Source of the DNA: DALYLB01 sp046154695 | GTDB lineage: Bacteria > Acidobacteriota > Blastocatellia > RBC074 | Direction: 5' to 3' | DNA: 35,880 bases | Assembly (NCBI GenBank): GCA_046154695.1 | Contig: JBJXFI010000044.1 | Location: forward strand, 1 to 35,880 | Shown: positions 12,120-19,749 of the stretch, piece by piece | How positions within the stretch are numbered: the first letter of the stretch is position 1 | Layout of the letters: every line of letters starts with the position of its first letter | Program-made: the position numbers and the translations under genes | Notes under the pieces: generated by a model | The model's database searches: none | Seen by the model: only the letters and a program-made list of their open reading frames with translations | Told to the model about the DNA's origin: nothing

Positions 12120-12123
<4 letters not shown>

Positions 12124-12341
12124 CTCGCGTCTCCCCCCTCATGCGTTTCAAGGTGCCCGGGCCACGCATACCGGACCAGCAATCCCATCATCAGGGCGAT
12201 CACCAGCGTATAGAGGACGTGATAGGACAGGCCGACCGGAAGAATGCCGAAGAGAATCGGCGCCGACTTTCGCCAATTCCAGACGTCCTGATGCAGCGCA
12301 TAGAGCGCCGCGAGGGCGATTACAAAGAGGGCTCGCTTCAT
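12120..12341 (-). CDS. DUF3311-type small membrane protein, symporter partner
   Basis: A 73-residue protein with two membrane segments (ALFVIALAALYAL and VLYTLVIALMMGLLVRYAW) and the DUF3311-like stretch FGILPVGLSYHVLYTL. Small proteins of this family are commonly encoded just before SSS symporters and are thought to be accessory subunits; direct proof is limited. The stop codon overlaps the symporter start as GTGA. I place the start at 12341 because it gives the usual short N-terminus (MKRALFVIALAALY); the longer frame adds 17 polar residues. No strong ribosome binding site is seen. Confidence 0.8.
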
Positions 12342-12370
12342 GTTGGAGATGTCCGCGCTTTCGGTTCTGT

Positions 12371-12479
12371 GCGATGCGCCGCGGATTTTCAACCCGCGGC
12401 ATCTCGCGAAAAGGAGGGAATTTACGGATCATGCCTCCTTCACGCGGCTGCGCGGATTGAAAACCCGCGACACATCGCC
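12371..12479. repeat. Pair of inverted REP-like hairpins upstream of the receptor gene
   Basis: Copy one (12371-12407) pairs CCGCGG at 12379-12384 with CCGCGG at 12394-12399 around ATTTTCAA. Copy two (about 12442-12479) is related in the opposite orientation, with GCGCGGATTGAAAACCCGCG as its core. Both share the pattern GCG-GTTTTCAA-CGC. They lie between the DUF3311 gene and the receptor promoter and may insulate the two divergent units. Confidence 0.5.
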
Positions 12480-12538
12480 ATTTACTTTAGAAACCAGGGA
12501 TGGAATCGCCGCGTACTATCCCATGCAGATTCCGCAAA

Positions 12539-12568
12539 TTGCAATACGCGGGAAGCAATTGCTAGAAT
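12539..12568 (+). promoter_or_regulatory. Probable promoter of the TonB-dependent receptor
   Basis: TTGCAA at 12539-12544 and TAGAAT at 12563-12568 are separated by 18 bases. Transcription would begin near 12575, giving a leader of about 38 bases. No known metal- or sugar-regulator box was recognised. Confidence 0.45.
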
Positions 12569-12612
12569 GGTTTTTTGGACTCGTTCTCCGAATCTCAATG
12601 CAGGAAATAAAG

Positions 12613-15600
12613 ATGATCTCAAAAATACTCGGCGCTCTGGCGCTTTCTCTCTGTATGGCGGCTCCGCTTTTGGCGCAAACTTCCAGCACGATCAATGGAA
12701 CGGTGCAGGACCCGCGGGGGGCGATGGTCGCGGGCGCGAAGGTCACGGCGCGAAGCATCGAAACCAATCAGTCGCGCGTCACGACGACCGACGGCGAGGG
12801 GCGGTACTCCTTTCCGGAATTGCGGGTGGGGCGGTATGAAATCAAGGTGGAGCAGGCAGGGTTCAAGACCGAGACCCAATTTGTGACGGCGACCATCGGC
12901 GAGAAGACCGAGGTTCGAATCCGGCTGCAGCTCGCGGCGACGGGCGCCACGATCGAGGTGACGGATCAGGCGCCGCTCGTCAACACGCAGACCCAGGAGC
13001 TGAGCTATCTGGTCGGGGAGCGGGCGATCCGCGAGCTGCCGCTCAACGGCCGCAACTACACCGATCTCGCGCTGCTCCAGCCGGGCGTCACGGCCTATCC
13101 GCAGCGCGACGGCGGCTCGGTCGTCGCGCACGGCCTGGGAATGAGCGTCAACGGACAGGACATCCGCTCGAATGTCTATCTGCTCGACGGCACGCTGCTC
13201 AACGATTTCACCAACGGCCCGGCGGGTAGCGCGGCCGGCACGGCGCTCGGAACCGAGACGATCCGGGAGTTTCGCGTCGAGGCCAACTCCTATTCGGCCG
13301 AATTCGGGCGCAATTACGGCGGGCAGATCAACGCGATCAGCAAATCGGGAACCAACAGCCTGCGCGGATCGCTCTATCAGTTCCATCGCAACGACAACAT
13401 GGACGCCCGGAACTTCTTCGATCGCGAACCGGTCGGGAAGCCCGAGTTCAAGCGCAATCAGTTCGGCGGCACGGTCGGCGGCCCGATCAAGAGCGACCGG
13501 ACCTTCTTCTTCGCGGGATATGAGGCGCTCGTCGAGCGGCTCGGGCGGACGATCACCTCCTCCGTGCCGAACGCCAACGCCCGAAACGGGATCCTTCCGG
13601 GCGTAACAACCCCGGTCACGATCAATCCGGCGGTCAGGCCCTATCTCGATCTGATCCCGCTGCCGAACGGGGCGCCGCTCGCCGGCGGCTTCGGCGAATA
13701 CATCTTCAGCTTCAAGCAGACCATCAATCAGCAATACGCGCAGGGCCGCGTCGATCATCGCTTCAACGACAAGCATCAGGTCTTCGCGCGCTACACGGTG
13801 GACGATGCCGATCAGGCGCTGCCGACCGATTATCCCCAATTTCCGCGCTCCTTCGTCTCGCGCAATCAGTTCACGACGATCGAGCATACGTGGCTCGCGT
13901 CGGCCAACACGGTCAACACGGCGCGCTTCGGATTCTCGCGCACGCGAATCGGGCAGGAGGTCGAGGCCGACATTCCGTCCGGCATCCAGCCCTTCGTCCC
14001 GGGCCGCCGGTTTATGGGAAATATCGACATCGGCGGCATGCAGCGCTTCGGCCCGCAAACCTCGGTCGATGTCCGCCTGACCCAGAACGTCTTCAGCTTC
14101 AGCGACGGACTGACCCACGTCCGCGGCCGCCACCTGCTGAAGCTCGGCGGCATCGTCGAGCGCTATCAGGACAACATGGTCAATCCGACCTTCTCGCTCG
14201 GCATCTTCACGTTCAATGACCTGCGCAGCTTCCTGGAGAACCGGCCGGCCCGATTCATCGGCCTGACGCCGGAGGCGCAGTTCGACCGCTACTGGCGCTT
14301 CAACACGTTCGGGGCCTATGCCCAGGATGATTTCAAGGTCTCGCGGCGGCTGACGGTCAATCTCGGGCTGCGGTACGAATTCGCGACCGTCCCGCTCGAC
14401 CGGCGCGACATCGCCCTGATCAACCTGACCGATCAGGACGTGACGCCCGGGCCGCTTTATCAGAATCCGAGCTACAGGAACATCTCTCCGCGCGTCGGCT
14501 TCGCATGGGACATCTTCGGCGACGGCAGGACGAGCCTGCGGGGCGGCTACGGGCTCTATTACAACACGAACAATCAGCAGAACCTGATCGTCACGGTGAC
14601 CAATCCCCCCGCCACGCCGCGCCCGGTCATCATCAATCCGACGTTTCCGAATCCGCCGTTCAATCGCGCCGGTTCGCTCTCGATCCGCCCGATCGAATGG
14701 AATTTGAAGAATCCCAGGAACCATGTCTTCAACCTGAGCCTGCAGCGCCAGTTGCCGTTCGACACCGTGCTGACGGTCGGCTATGCCGGGGCGCGCGGGC
14801 TGCATCTGCTACGCAACACCGACATCAACACCTCGGCGCCGCGCCAGCTGGCCGACGGAACGTTCTTCTATCCCAACAGCACGCCGCGGCTGAATCCGAA
14901 ATACAGCGCGATCGAGCTCAAGAAGAGCGACGGCAACTCGTGGTACAACGCGCTGATCGTCGAGTTGCGCAAGCGGTTCACGCGCGGCATCGACTTCCAG
15001 TCCTCGTACACCTTCTCGCGAACGATCGACACGACCCAGGCCTCGACCTTCTTCTCCGACGCCAACAACGGGACGGTCTCGGCGCTGCCCGAGCCTCCGG
15101 GGCTGAATTACAACAAGGGGCTCTCCGATTTTCATGCCTCGCACAACTGGGTGAGCAACTTCACCTGGGAGATGCCCTTCGCCAAGGGAATGAAGGGCGC
15201 GGCGGGCAGGCTGCTCGACGGATGGTCGCTGATCGGCATCGGCCAGATGCGCAGCGGCAACCCGCTGACGGCCTTTCTGGTCGGCAACCGGTCGCAATCG
15301 AAATGGTCGCCGTCGAACGCCTCGACGCTCGGCCCCGATCGCCCGAGCCTCGCACCCGGCTTCACCCATGCGACCGCCGTGCTCGGCCAGCCGGATCAGT
15401 GGTTCAATCCCAGGGCCTTCCTGCTCCAGCCCTCGGGCACGCTCGGCAACACCGGACGCAACGCCTTTCTCGGTCCCAACCTGCGGACCTTCGACCTGGC
15501 CGCGGTTAAAAACACCCGATGGAGCCGCCTCGGCGAAAACACCGTGATCCAGTTCCGCGCCGAATCGTTCAACCTGCTCAATCGCGCGAACTTCGGCGTC

Positions 15601-15792
15601 CCGGGTCTGCAGGCCTTCGCGGGCTCGCCGCTCGCCAACAACGAACCGCTCCCAAATTCGGCCTGCCGCCCGTTCATCGGCGACAATCCCGATCCGGCCA
15701 CGACCTGCCCGATCCTCAGTTCCTTCGGCCGCATCCGGAACACGCTCACCTCGGCGCGGCAGATTCAGTTGGGACTGCGAATCTCGTTTTAA
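12613..15792 (+). CDS. TonB-dependent receptor, Oar-like, with carboxypeptidase-regulatory-like domain
   Basis: A 1059-residue outer-membrane protein. After a signal peptide (MISKILGALALSLCMAAPLLA) comes a carboxypeptidase-regulatory-like beta-sandwich (about 22-100; GTVQDPRGAMVAGAKV, YSFPELRVGRYEIKVEQAGF). The plug domain follows (about 120-240; RELPLNGRNYTDLALLQPGV, IREFRVEANSYSAEFGRNYG). The rest is a long 22-strand-type barrel ending in the outer-membrane signature LRISF. Such Oar-like receptors are greatly expanded in Acidobacteriota and are thought to import or bind polymers or large ligands using TonB energy. The start at 12613 has AGGAAAT just upstream; ATG 12598 is an alternative. 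No dedicated SusD-like or TonB gene is adjacent. Confidence 0.93.
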   Translation: MISKILGALALSLCMAAPLLAQTSSTINGTVQDPRGAMVAGAKVTARSIETNQSRVTTTDGEGRYSFPELRVGRYEIKVEQAGFKTETQFVTATIGEKTEVRIRLQLAATGATIEVTDQAPLVNTQTQELSYLVGERAIRELPLNGRNYTDLALLQPGVTAYPQRDGGSVVAHGLGMSVNGQDIRSNVYLLDGTLLNDFTNGPAGSAAGTALGTETIREFRVEANSYSAEFGRNYGGQINAISKSGTNSLRGSLYQFHRNDNMDARNFFDREPVGKPEFKRNQFGGTVGGPIKSDRTFFFAGYEALVERLGRTITSSVPNANARNGILPGVTTPVTINPAVRPYLDLIPLPNGAPLAGGFGEYIFSFKQTINQQYAQGRVDHRFNDKHQVFARYTVDDADQALPTDYPQFPRSFVSRNQFTTIEHTWLASANTVNTARFGFSRTRIGQEVEADIPSGIQPFVPGRRFMGNIDIGGMQRFGPQTSVDVRLTQNVFSFSDGLTHVRGRHLLKLGGIVERYQDNMVNPTFSLGIFTFNDLRSFLENRPARFIGLTPEAQFDRYWRFNTFGAYAQDDFKVSRRLTVNLGLRYEFATVPLDRRDIALINLTDQDVTPGPLYQNPSYRNISPRVGFAWDIFGDGRTSLRGGYGLYYNTNNQQNLIVTVTNPPATPRPVIINPTFPNPPFNRAGSLSIRPIEWNLKNPRNHVFNLSLQRQLPFDTVLTVGYAGARGLHLLRNTDINTSAPRQLADGTFFYPNSTPRLNPKYSAIELKKSDGNSWYNALIVELRKRFTRGIDFQSSYTFSRTIDTTQASTFFSDANNGTVSALPEPPGLNYNKGLSDFHASHNWVSNFTWEMPFAKGMKGAAGRLLDGWSLIGIGQMRSGNPLTAFLVGNRSQSKWSPSNASTLGPDRPSLAPGFTHATAVLGQPDQWFNPRAFLLQPSGTLGNTGRNAFLGPNLRTFDLAAVKNTRWSRLGENTVIQFRAESFNLLNRANFGVPGLQAFAGSPLANNEPLPNSACRPFIGDNPDPATTCPILSSFGRIRNTLTSARQIQLGLRISF

Positions 15793-15962
15793 ATAGAAAG
15801 GATTGGGACAGGAATTAGCCACGGATCGGGAAAAGAGCCAGTTCTCTGTCTGAATGTTATTAGGCCCTGTTTAGCGATGCGAGAAAAAGTGCCATGGCTA
15901 AAGAGGTCTCTCTTCACCATGGCTCTTTAAATTGGGATCGAACTTTTTCGGTCGCGCCAAGG

Positions 15963-16448
15963 TTATTCCTCCAATTTTTGCCTCAGATCTTCTACCAGGG
16001 AATCCGCCACCCAGAGCCCGGCTCGGCGCAGCTTTTCAATGTGAGGCATCACCTCAATAATCAGGCCTCTTCGTTTGGCAAGAACGAAGAGGCCGATTGT
16101 TCCGATATGTGGAATGCGCAACGCTCTGGCGCAACGTCGAGCGGCAGCATCGTCGAGAATTGCCAAATATCCTGATGACAAGGCAAAAGCCAGCACCTCC
16201 GCTTCGCCGCCTCCCACATCCCAGGCCTGAATGATCGGAGGAACGAAAATGGACTCTTCACGATGAACCCACAAAAGAGTTTGGAGTTTCTGTGCGGCAG
16301 GGTCTCTTTCGCCTCCGGCAAGGATCTCGTCGCAAACCGCAAGTGGAACAACAATATTGCCGAAAAGCATCGGCAGGATCTTCTCTTCATCACTCTTGCA
16401 AAGCGTGATCAAAGGTGAGGAGTCGACCACGACCTGATCATTGGACAC
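15963..16448 (-). CDS. PIN-domain toxin candidate, DUF3368-like
   Basis: The 161-residue protein has PIN-domain features: an early acidic residue in QVVVDSSPLITL (D9), a central GGGEAEVLAFAL, and LAILDDAAARRCARAL supplying later acidic residues. IPHIGTIGLFVLAKRRGLI is the hallmark of the DUF3368 branch. PIN toxins are Mg-dependent ribonucleases that cleave tRNA, rRNA or mRNA and stop growth when free of antitoxin. The gene overlaps the upstream UPF0175 gene by 11 bases, which indicates translational coupling and a toxin-antitoxin module. Toxicity is inferred from family and context. Confidence 0.87.
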   Translation of the reverse strand: MSNDQVVVDSSPLITLCKSDEEKILPMLFGNIVVPLAVCDEILAGGERDPAAQKLQTLLWVHREESIFVPPIIQAWDVGGGEAEVLAFALSSGYLAILDDAAARRCARALRIPHIGTIGLFVLAKRRGLIIEVMPHIEKLRRAGLWVADSLVEDLRQKLEE

Positions 16449-16692
16449 GCGCGGCTTCCTCCATCACGTCCTCAGCGGAGTACTGAAACGGGGAGACTTG
16501 AAATCTGGCTAGCGCCGCGATGAACTCGGCGCGCGTCAAGCCTGCCACCTCCGCGGCTTTGCTCTGGGACAAGGCTCCTATCTCATACCATTTGACCGCT
16601 GCGGCAAGGCGCATCTCGGAAACAAATTCCTCAGGCGTGCGACGCAAGGCGGAAAAGACGCTTTCCGGCAATGCAACGGAAACAGAAGTCAT
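16438..16692 (-). CDS. UPF0175-family antitoxin candidate
   Basis: An 84-residue protein matching the UPF0175 pattern: SVALPESVFSALRRTPEEFV, then AAAVKWYEIGALSQSKAAEV and AGLTRAEFIAALARFQVSPF. The LSQSKAAEVAGLTRAEF segment resembles a helix-turn-helix. Members are regularly paired with DUF3368 PIN proteins and likely neutralise the nuclease and repress the operon. The start ATG at 16692 has a clear GGAGGA site about 9 bases upstream. The frame is open for another 35 residues but without family similarity. Confidence 0.87.
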   Translation of the reverse strand: MTSVSVALPESVFSALRRTPEEFVSEMRLAAAVKWYEIGALSQSKAAEVAGLTRAEFIAALARFQVSPFQYSAEDVMEEAARVQ

Positions 16693-16768
16693 TTTTTCAT
16701 TCCTCCAGGCTCTTGAATTCTCCCGGCCTTGCCGTCCTTGAGTTCCAACCCAGCAGAAGACCAGGGAC

Positions 16769-16797
16769 ATTATGCGGGATACAACGCCAAGACCCAA
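16769..16797 (-). promoter_or_regulatory. Possible promoter of the UPF0175/PIN pair
   Basis: On the minus strand TTGGGT (16797-16792) and CATAAT (16774-16769) are 17 bases apart. This would start transcription near 16762, about 70 bases before the antitoxin start. The -35 box is only a partial match. Confidence 0.3.
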
Positions 16798-16899
16798 ACG
16801 AAGGAGGCACTCCTCAGCTACCTTTGCGGATGTAAGAATTCTATGAAATGGGAAGTGTTTCTCCTGGCCTCTCCATTGATCGTTTCATCTTCCTGCCGC

Positions 16900-17071
16900 C
16901 GGGTGTGATTAAATCTGGGACACACTTTCGCGATATCACTGGACAATCAGCTCGTTTTTGTGTTCCGAAGGAACACTTGACGGTAGCCGGCGGTTCCGCT
17001 TCGCTTCACCGCCGGCTACCCTCCGCCGCCCCTGTCGGGGCGCATTGTGTCTCACTTGTAATCACACCCCC
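16900..17071 (+). mobile_element. 172-bp MITE-like element, copy 1
   Basis: The ends are inverted repeats: CGGGTGTGATTA at the left, TAATCACACCCCC at the right, extended imperfectly to GGGACAC and GTGTCTC. A 6-base duplication TGCCGC flanks it at 16894-16899 and 17072-17077. Inside are three hairpins: GTGTTCC/GGAACAC (16960-16976); a 13-bp stem GGTAGCCGGCGGT (16982-16994) with ACCGCCGGCTACC (17008-17020) around loop TCCGCTTCGCTTC; and CGCCCC/GGGGCG (17027-17042). Length and structure match the copy at 22876. It has no plausible gene. The remaining intergenic DNA on either side (16798-16893 and 17078-17197) shows nothing further. Confidence 0.85.
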
Positions 17072-17197
17072 TGCCGCCGGCTCACCCGGAACGTGTAGCG
17101 GAATGAATGCCCTTGGACTACACTACGCATCCTTGCGCGTTCCCGGTCAACATCCGGCGAGGATAGAACGAGCACCCATCTTCACGATCTTCAAATT

Positions 17198-18004
17198 ATG
17201 CAACCATCGATCATCGATCTTCCGTGGGACGAGATGTCCTCTTTTCTGCGAGGCGCGGCAGAAGCGCCGGGCCGGATTCGCGAGGCGCTCGCCTCGCCGT
17301 CGGCCAATCTGTGGAGCGAGAGCGGCGTCGATTTCGGCGCGCATCCGATGCACGACGGCGGGACGGTCTCGCTCTCCGCGGGGGCGGCGGCGCTCGGCGA
17401 GATCGAGCGGGCGATCGGCTCCCTGCTCGATCAGGGGGTTCAGCCGATCTCGCTCGGAGGCGACCACGCGGTGACTTATCCGGCGCTGCGCGCCTTCGCG
17501 AAACGTTATCCGCGGCTGAGCATCCTGCATTTCGACGCGCATCCGGATCTGTATGACGAGTTCGAGGGGAACCGCTATTCGCACGCGTGCCCCTTCGCGC
17601 GAATCATGGAAGAGGGGCTGGTCGAGCGCCTGGTGCAGATCGGCATCCGCGCGACGACCGGCCACCAGCGCTCGCAGATCGAGCGCTTCGGCGTCGAGGT
17701 GGTCGAGATGAAGGACTGGCGGGACGACTGGCCGATCGATTTCGACACGCCGGTCTACATCTCGTTCGACATCGACGGGCTCGACCCGGCCTTTGCCCCG
17801 GGCGTGTCGCATCCGGAACCGGGCGGGCTCTCGACGCGGCAGGCGCTCAATGCCATCCACAGCATCAGCGCGCCCGTCGTCGGCGCCGACATCGTGGAGT
17901 TCAACCCGAGGCAGGACGTGAACGGGCTGACCGCCATGGTCTGCGCGAAGCTGTTGAAGGAGATCGCGGCGAAGATTCTTCTCGGCGCCGGAGGGGACGA
18001 GTGA
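17198..18004 (+). CDS. speB: Agmatinase/arginase-family ureohydrolase
   Basis: The 268-residue enzyme belongs to the Mn-dependent ureohydrolases, which release urea from agmatine, arginine or related guanidino compounds. All metal-binding motifs are present: G-G-D89-H90, F-D113-A-H115-P-D117 and F-D191-I-D193-G-L-D-P. The final SHPEPGGLSTRQAL block and the conserved Glu in GADIVEFNP complete the fold. The short form and the motif context favour agmatinase (putrescine synthesis), but guanidinobutyrase or related activities cannot be excluded. The start ATG at 17198 lies about 126 bases after the end of the 172-bp element. It converges with the aldolase gene, leaving a single base between the stop codons. 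Confidence 0.88.
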   Translation: MQPSIIDLPWDEMSSFLRGAAEAPGRIREALASPSANLWSESGVDFGAHPMHDGGTVSLSAGAAALGEIERAIGSLLDQGVQPISLGGDHAVTYPALRAFAKRYPRLSILHFDAHPDLYDEFEGNRYSHACPFARIMEEGLVERLVQIGIRATTGHQRSQIERFGVEVVEMKDWRDDWPIDFDTPVYISFDIDGLDPAFAPGVSHPEPGGLSTRQALNAIHSISAPVVGADIVEFNPRQDVNGLTAMVCAKLLKEIAAKILLGAGGDE

Positions 18005-18005
18005 A

Positions 18006-18740
18006 TCACGCCATTCCGCGCCAGCCGGGCTCATCGCGGTCGAGCATGCGCTTCAGGGCGTCGAAATGGTGCAGGTACTGCAGGTCCTCGGCGATCTGCC
18101 GGCCGGTCTTCGCGGCGATCGAATCGGGAACGATCCGCGGCCGGCGGCCCGTGCTCTCGGCCAGCACCTGCGCCTGACAGGCGCGCTCCAGGTAATAGAG
18201 ATCGTCGAAGGCGCGCGCCACCGAATCGCCGGTGACGATCACGCCGTGATTGGCGAGAAAGAGCACATCGGCCCGCTGCATCTGCGCGCAGATCCGGTCG
18301 CCCTCCTCCGCGTCGAGCACCAGTCCGTTGTAGCATTCATCGTAGGCGACGCGCCCATGAAATCGCAGCGCGTTCTGATTCGCCCATTCCAGGCGGCCGC
18401 CGTCGCTGATCGCGAGCGCCGTCGCGTAAGGCATATGGGTATGAAGCACACAGGCCGCGTTCGCCTTGCCCAGATGAATGCGCCCATGAATGAAGAAGGC
18501 CGTCGCCTCGACCGGATGCCGCCCCTCGATGATGCAGCCCTCGGAATCGGTCATCACCAGATCGGCGGGCGTGATCTCCGACCAGTGCAGCCCCTGGGGA
18601 TTGATCAGAAAACGATCCGTCATCCCCGGCGCCGCCAGACTGAAATGGTTGCACACGCCCTCGTTCAAGCCCATCTTCGCCGCCCATCGCAGCGCCGCCG
18701 CCAGATCGGTGCGTGCCGCCTGCAGGATTCTCTCGTTCAT
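18006..18740 (-). CDS. Class II aldolase/adducin-family protein
   Basis: The 244-residue protein has the fold of L-fuculose-phosphate aldolase and L-ribulose-5-phosphate 4-epimerase. Zinc-ligand histidines are visible in VLHTHMPYATAL and in FLANHGVIVTGDS; NHFSLAAPG near residue 35 and INPQGLHWSEITPADLV match the phosphate-binding N-terminal half. These enzymes cleave or epimerise sugar phosphates, although many members act on other substrates, so the reaction is not assigned. The start at 18740 has GGGAAG upstream; the frame is open 16 residues further. It is divergent from the second toxin-antitoxin pair. Confidence 0.87.
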   Translation of the reverse strand: MNERILQAARTDLAAALRWAAKMGLNEGVCNHFSLAAPGMTDRFLINPQGLHWSEITPADLVMTDSEGCIIEGRHPVEATAFFIHGRIHLGKANAACVLHTHMPYATALAISDGGRLEWANQNALRFHGRVAYDECYNGLVLDAEEGDRICAQMQRADVLFLANHGVIVTGDSVARAFDDLYYLERACQAQVLAESTGRRPRIVPDSIAAKTGRQIAEDLQYLHHFDALKRMLDRDEPGWRGMA

Positions 18741-18797
18741 ATCTTCCCTTTCTTGCTGTTGGCCCAAGGATAGCGCAAGCTTATACATCCTGATTGG

Positions 18798-18827
18798 TTG
18801 TTACCAGCTCAGTCCTGGAAGTATCAT
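18798..18827 (+). promoter_or_regulatory. Possible promoter of the second PIN toxin-antitoxin pair
   Basis: TTGTTA at 18798-18803 and TATCAT at 18822-18827 are 18 bases apart. The predicted transcript starts near 18834, about 30 bases before the antitoxin ATG. It lies in the divergent gap with the aldolase gene. Confidence 0.35.
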
Positions 18828-18864
18828 CGCGCTGGAGTCTATTTATCAAGAGGGGTGCACATCT

Positions 18865-19143
18865 ATGGATATAACAATTCAAATCGCGCCGGAAATCCTG
18901 CCGAGAGTTCAACAGGCTGCAACTGCGAAGGGGCAGGATGTCGCGAGTTTTCTCGGCGAGCTCTTGAAAGAGTTTTTCACCCAATCCACTGTGGATCGTC
19001 TTCCTATGCGCACCCTGGACGAAATTCTCGCCCCATTCCGCGAGCAAATTGAAGCCAGCGGTATCACAGATGAGGCCCTGGATACGTTTTTTGAGGATCT
19101 GCGTGACAATAGATTTCGCGAGCAGACGGAGCCGAATGGATGA
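18865..19143 (+). CDS. Small antitoxin candidate upstream of PIN toxin
   Basis: A 92-residue acidic protein starting MDITIQIAPEILPRVQQAAT. The N-terminal beta-strand and helix resemble ribbon-helix-helix antitoxins; the C-terminal half (LDEILAPFREQIEASGITDE, LDTFFEDLRDNRFRE) is helical and could wrap the toxin. The start ATG at 18865 has an AAGAGGGG site upstream. The stop codon overlaps the following PIN gene as ATGA. No precise family is recognised; the assignment rests on size, coupling and the partner. A longer open frame upstream runs across the divergent gap and is not used. Confidence 0.72.
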   Translation: MDITIQIAPEILPRVQQAATAKGQDVASFLGELLKEFFTQSTVDRLPMRTLDEILAPFREQIEASGITDEALDTFFEDLRDNRFREQTEPNG

Positions 19144-19637
19144 ATGAATCAAGCGTCCCGCGCGCCGTTTTCGATTGCATGGTTTTTCTGCAGGGAGCGG
19201 CGCGAGAAACCAGCCCGGCCAAGGCCTGTTTAAATCTGGTGGAAAAAGGAGTCGTCGAACTCTGTCTGAGCCAGGCGATCATTTCTGAAATCAAGGACGG
19301 TCTCACACGCCCCAGGATGCATAAAAAATTCCCGTCGCTCACCCTCGCGATGGTGGAGGAGTTTCTGCATTGCATCATCGCTCAATCCGTTCTTCACCTA
19401 AATGTGCCTGAAGAGTATAAATTCGCGCGCGACCCGAAGGACGAGCCATATATCAATCTGGCGCTGAATGCGCGCGCGGATTACCTCGTCACTCGCGATA
19501 TCACTCTTCTGGATCTGATGAACGAATTGACAGATGAGGGGCGCGCGTTTCGATTTCAGCACCCATTCCTGACAATCCTCGATCCTGTGGCCTTTCTCAG
19601 AAGAATCGTGGAGCATCAGCCGAAAAATATCCGCTGA
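19140..19637 (+). CDS. PIN-domain toxin candidate (PIN family, TIGR00305-like)
   Basis: The 165-residue protein resembles the 'putative toxin-antitoxin system toxin component, PIN family' group. It opens with AVFDCMVFLQGAA (D12, the first catalytic acid) and has an LCLSQAIISEIKDGLTRP segment. DPKDEPYINLALNARADYLV followed by TRDITLLDL supplies the remaining acidic residues. These proteins are probable Mg-dependent RNases. The ATG overlaps the upstream stop (ATGA), so the pair is co-translated. It differs in family from the PIN protein at 15963. Confidence 0.87.
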   Translation: MNESSVPRAVFDCMVFLQGAARETSPAKACLNLVEKGVVELCLSQAIISEIKDGLTRPRMHKKFPSLTLAMVEEFLHCIIAQSVLHLNVPEEYKFARDPKDEPYINLALNARADYLVTRDITLLDLMNELTDEGRAFRFQHPFLTILDPVAFLRRIVEHQPKNIR

Positions 19638-19749
19638 ACCGATACCAGGCGTATAGGAGTGGATTCCTCTCCCGCGCCTTGCCCACGAGTTCCCGGCTGC
19701 GGCACAATGCCGGCGACAATCCGATCCACAACATTCGGGAGATGACTCA

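Noticed and set aside
12619..14805. Long minus-strand open frame of 728 codons opposite the receptor gene
   Set aside because: It is antisense to a gene with full family homology; GC-rich third positions create such shadows. The product is Arg/Asp/Gly-rich without motifs. The same applies to antisense frames at 1793-3460, 23887-26238, 27880-29547 and 32942-35590.
15793..15962. Weak inverted GCCATGGCT/AAAGAG sequences after the receptor gene
   Set aside because: The pairings are short and inconsistent, with no repeat elsewhere in the window; not enough to call a terminator or element.
16848..17474. Open frame through the 172-bp element, with a similar frame at 22803-23075
   Set aside because: Both copies are open in one frame, but the element length is not a multiple of three, the loop inversion changes the residues, and there is no ribosome binding site. 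Open by base composition.
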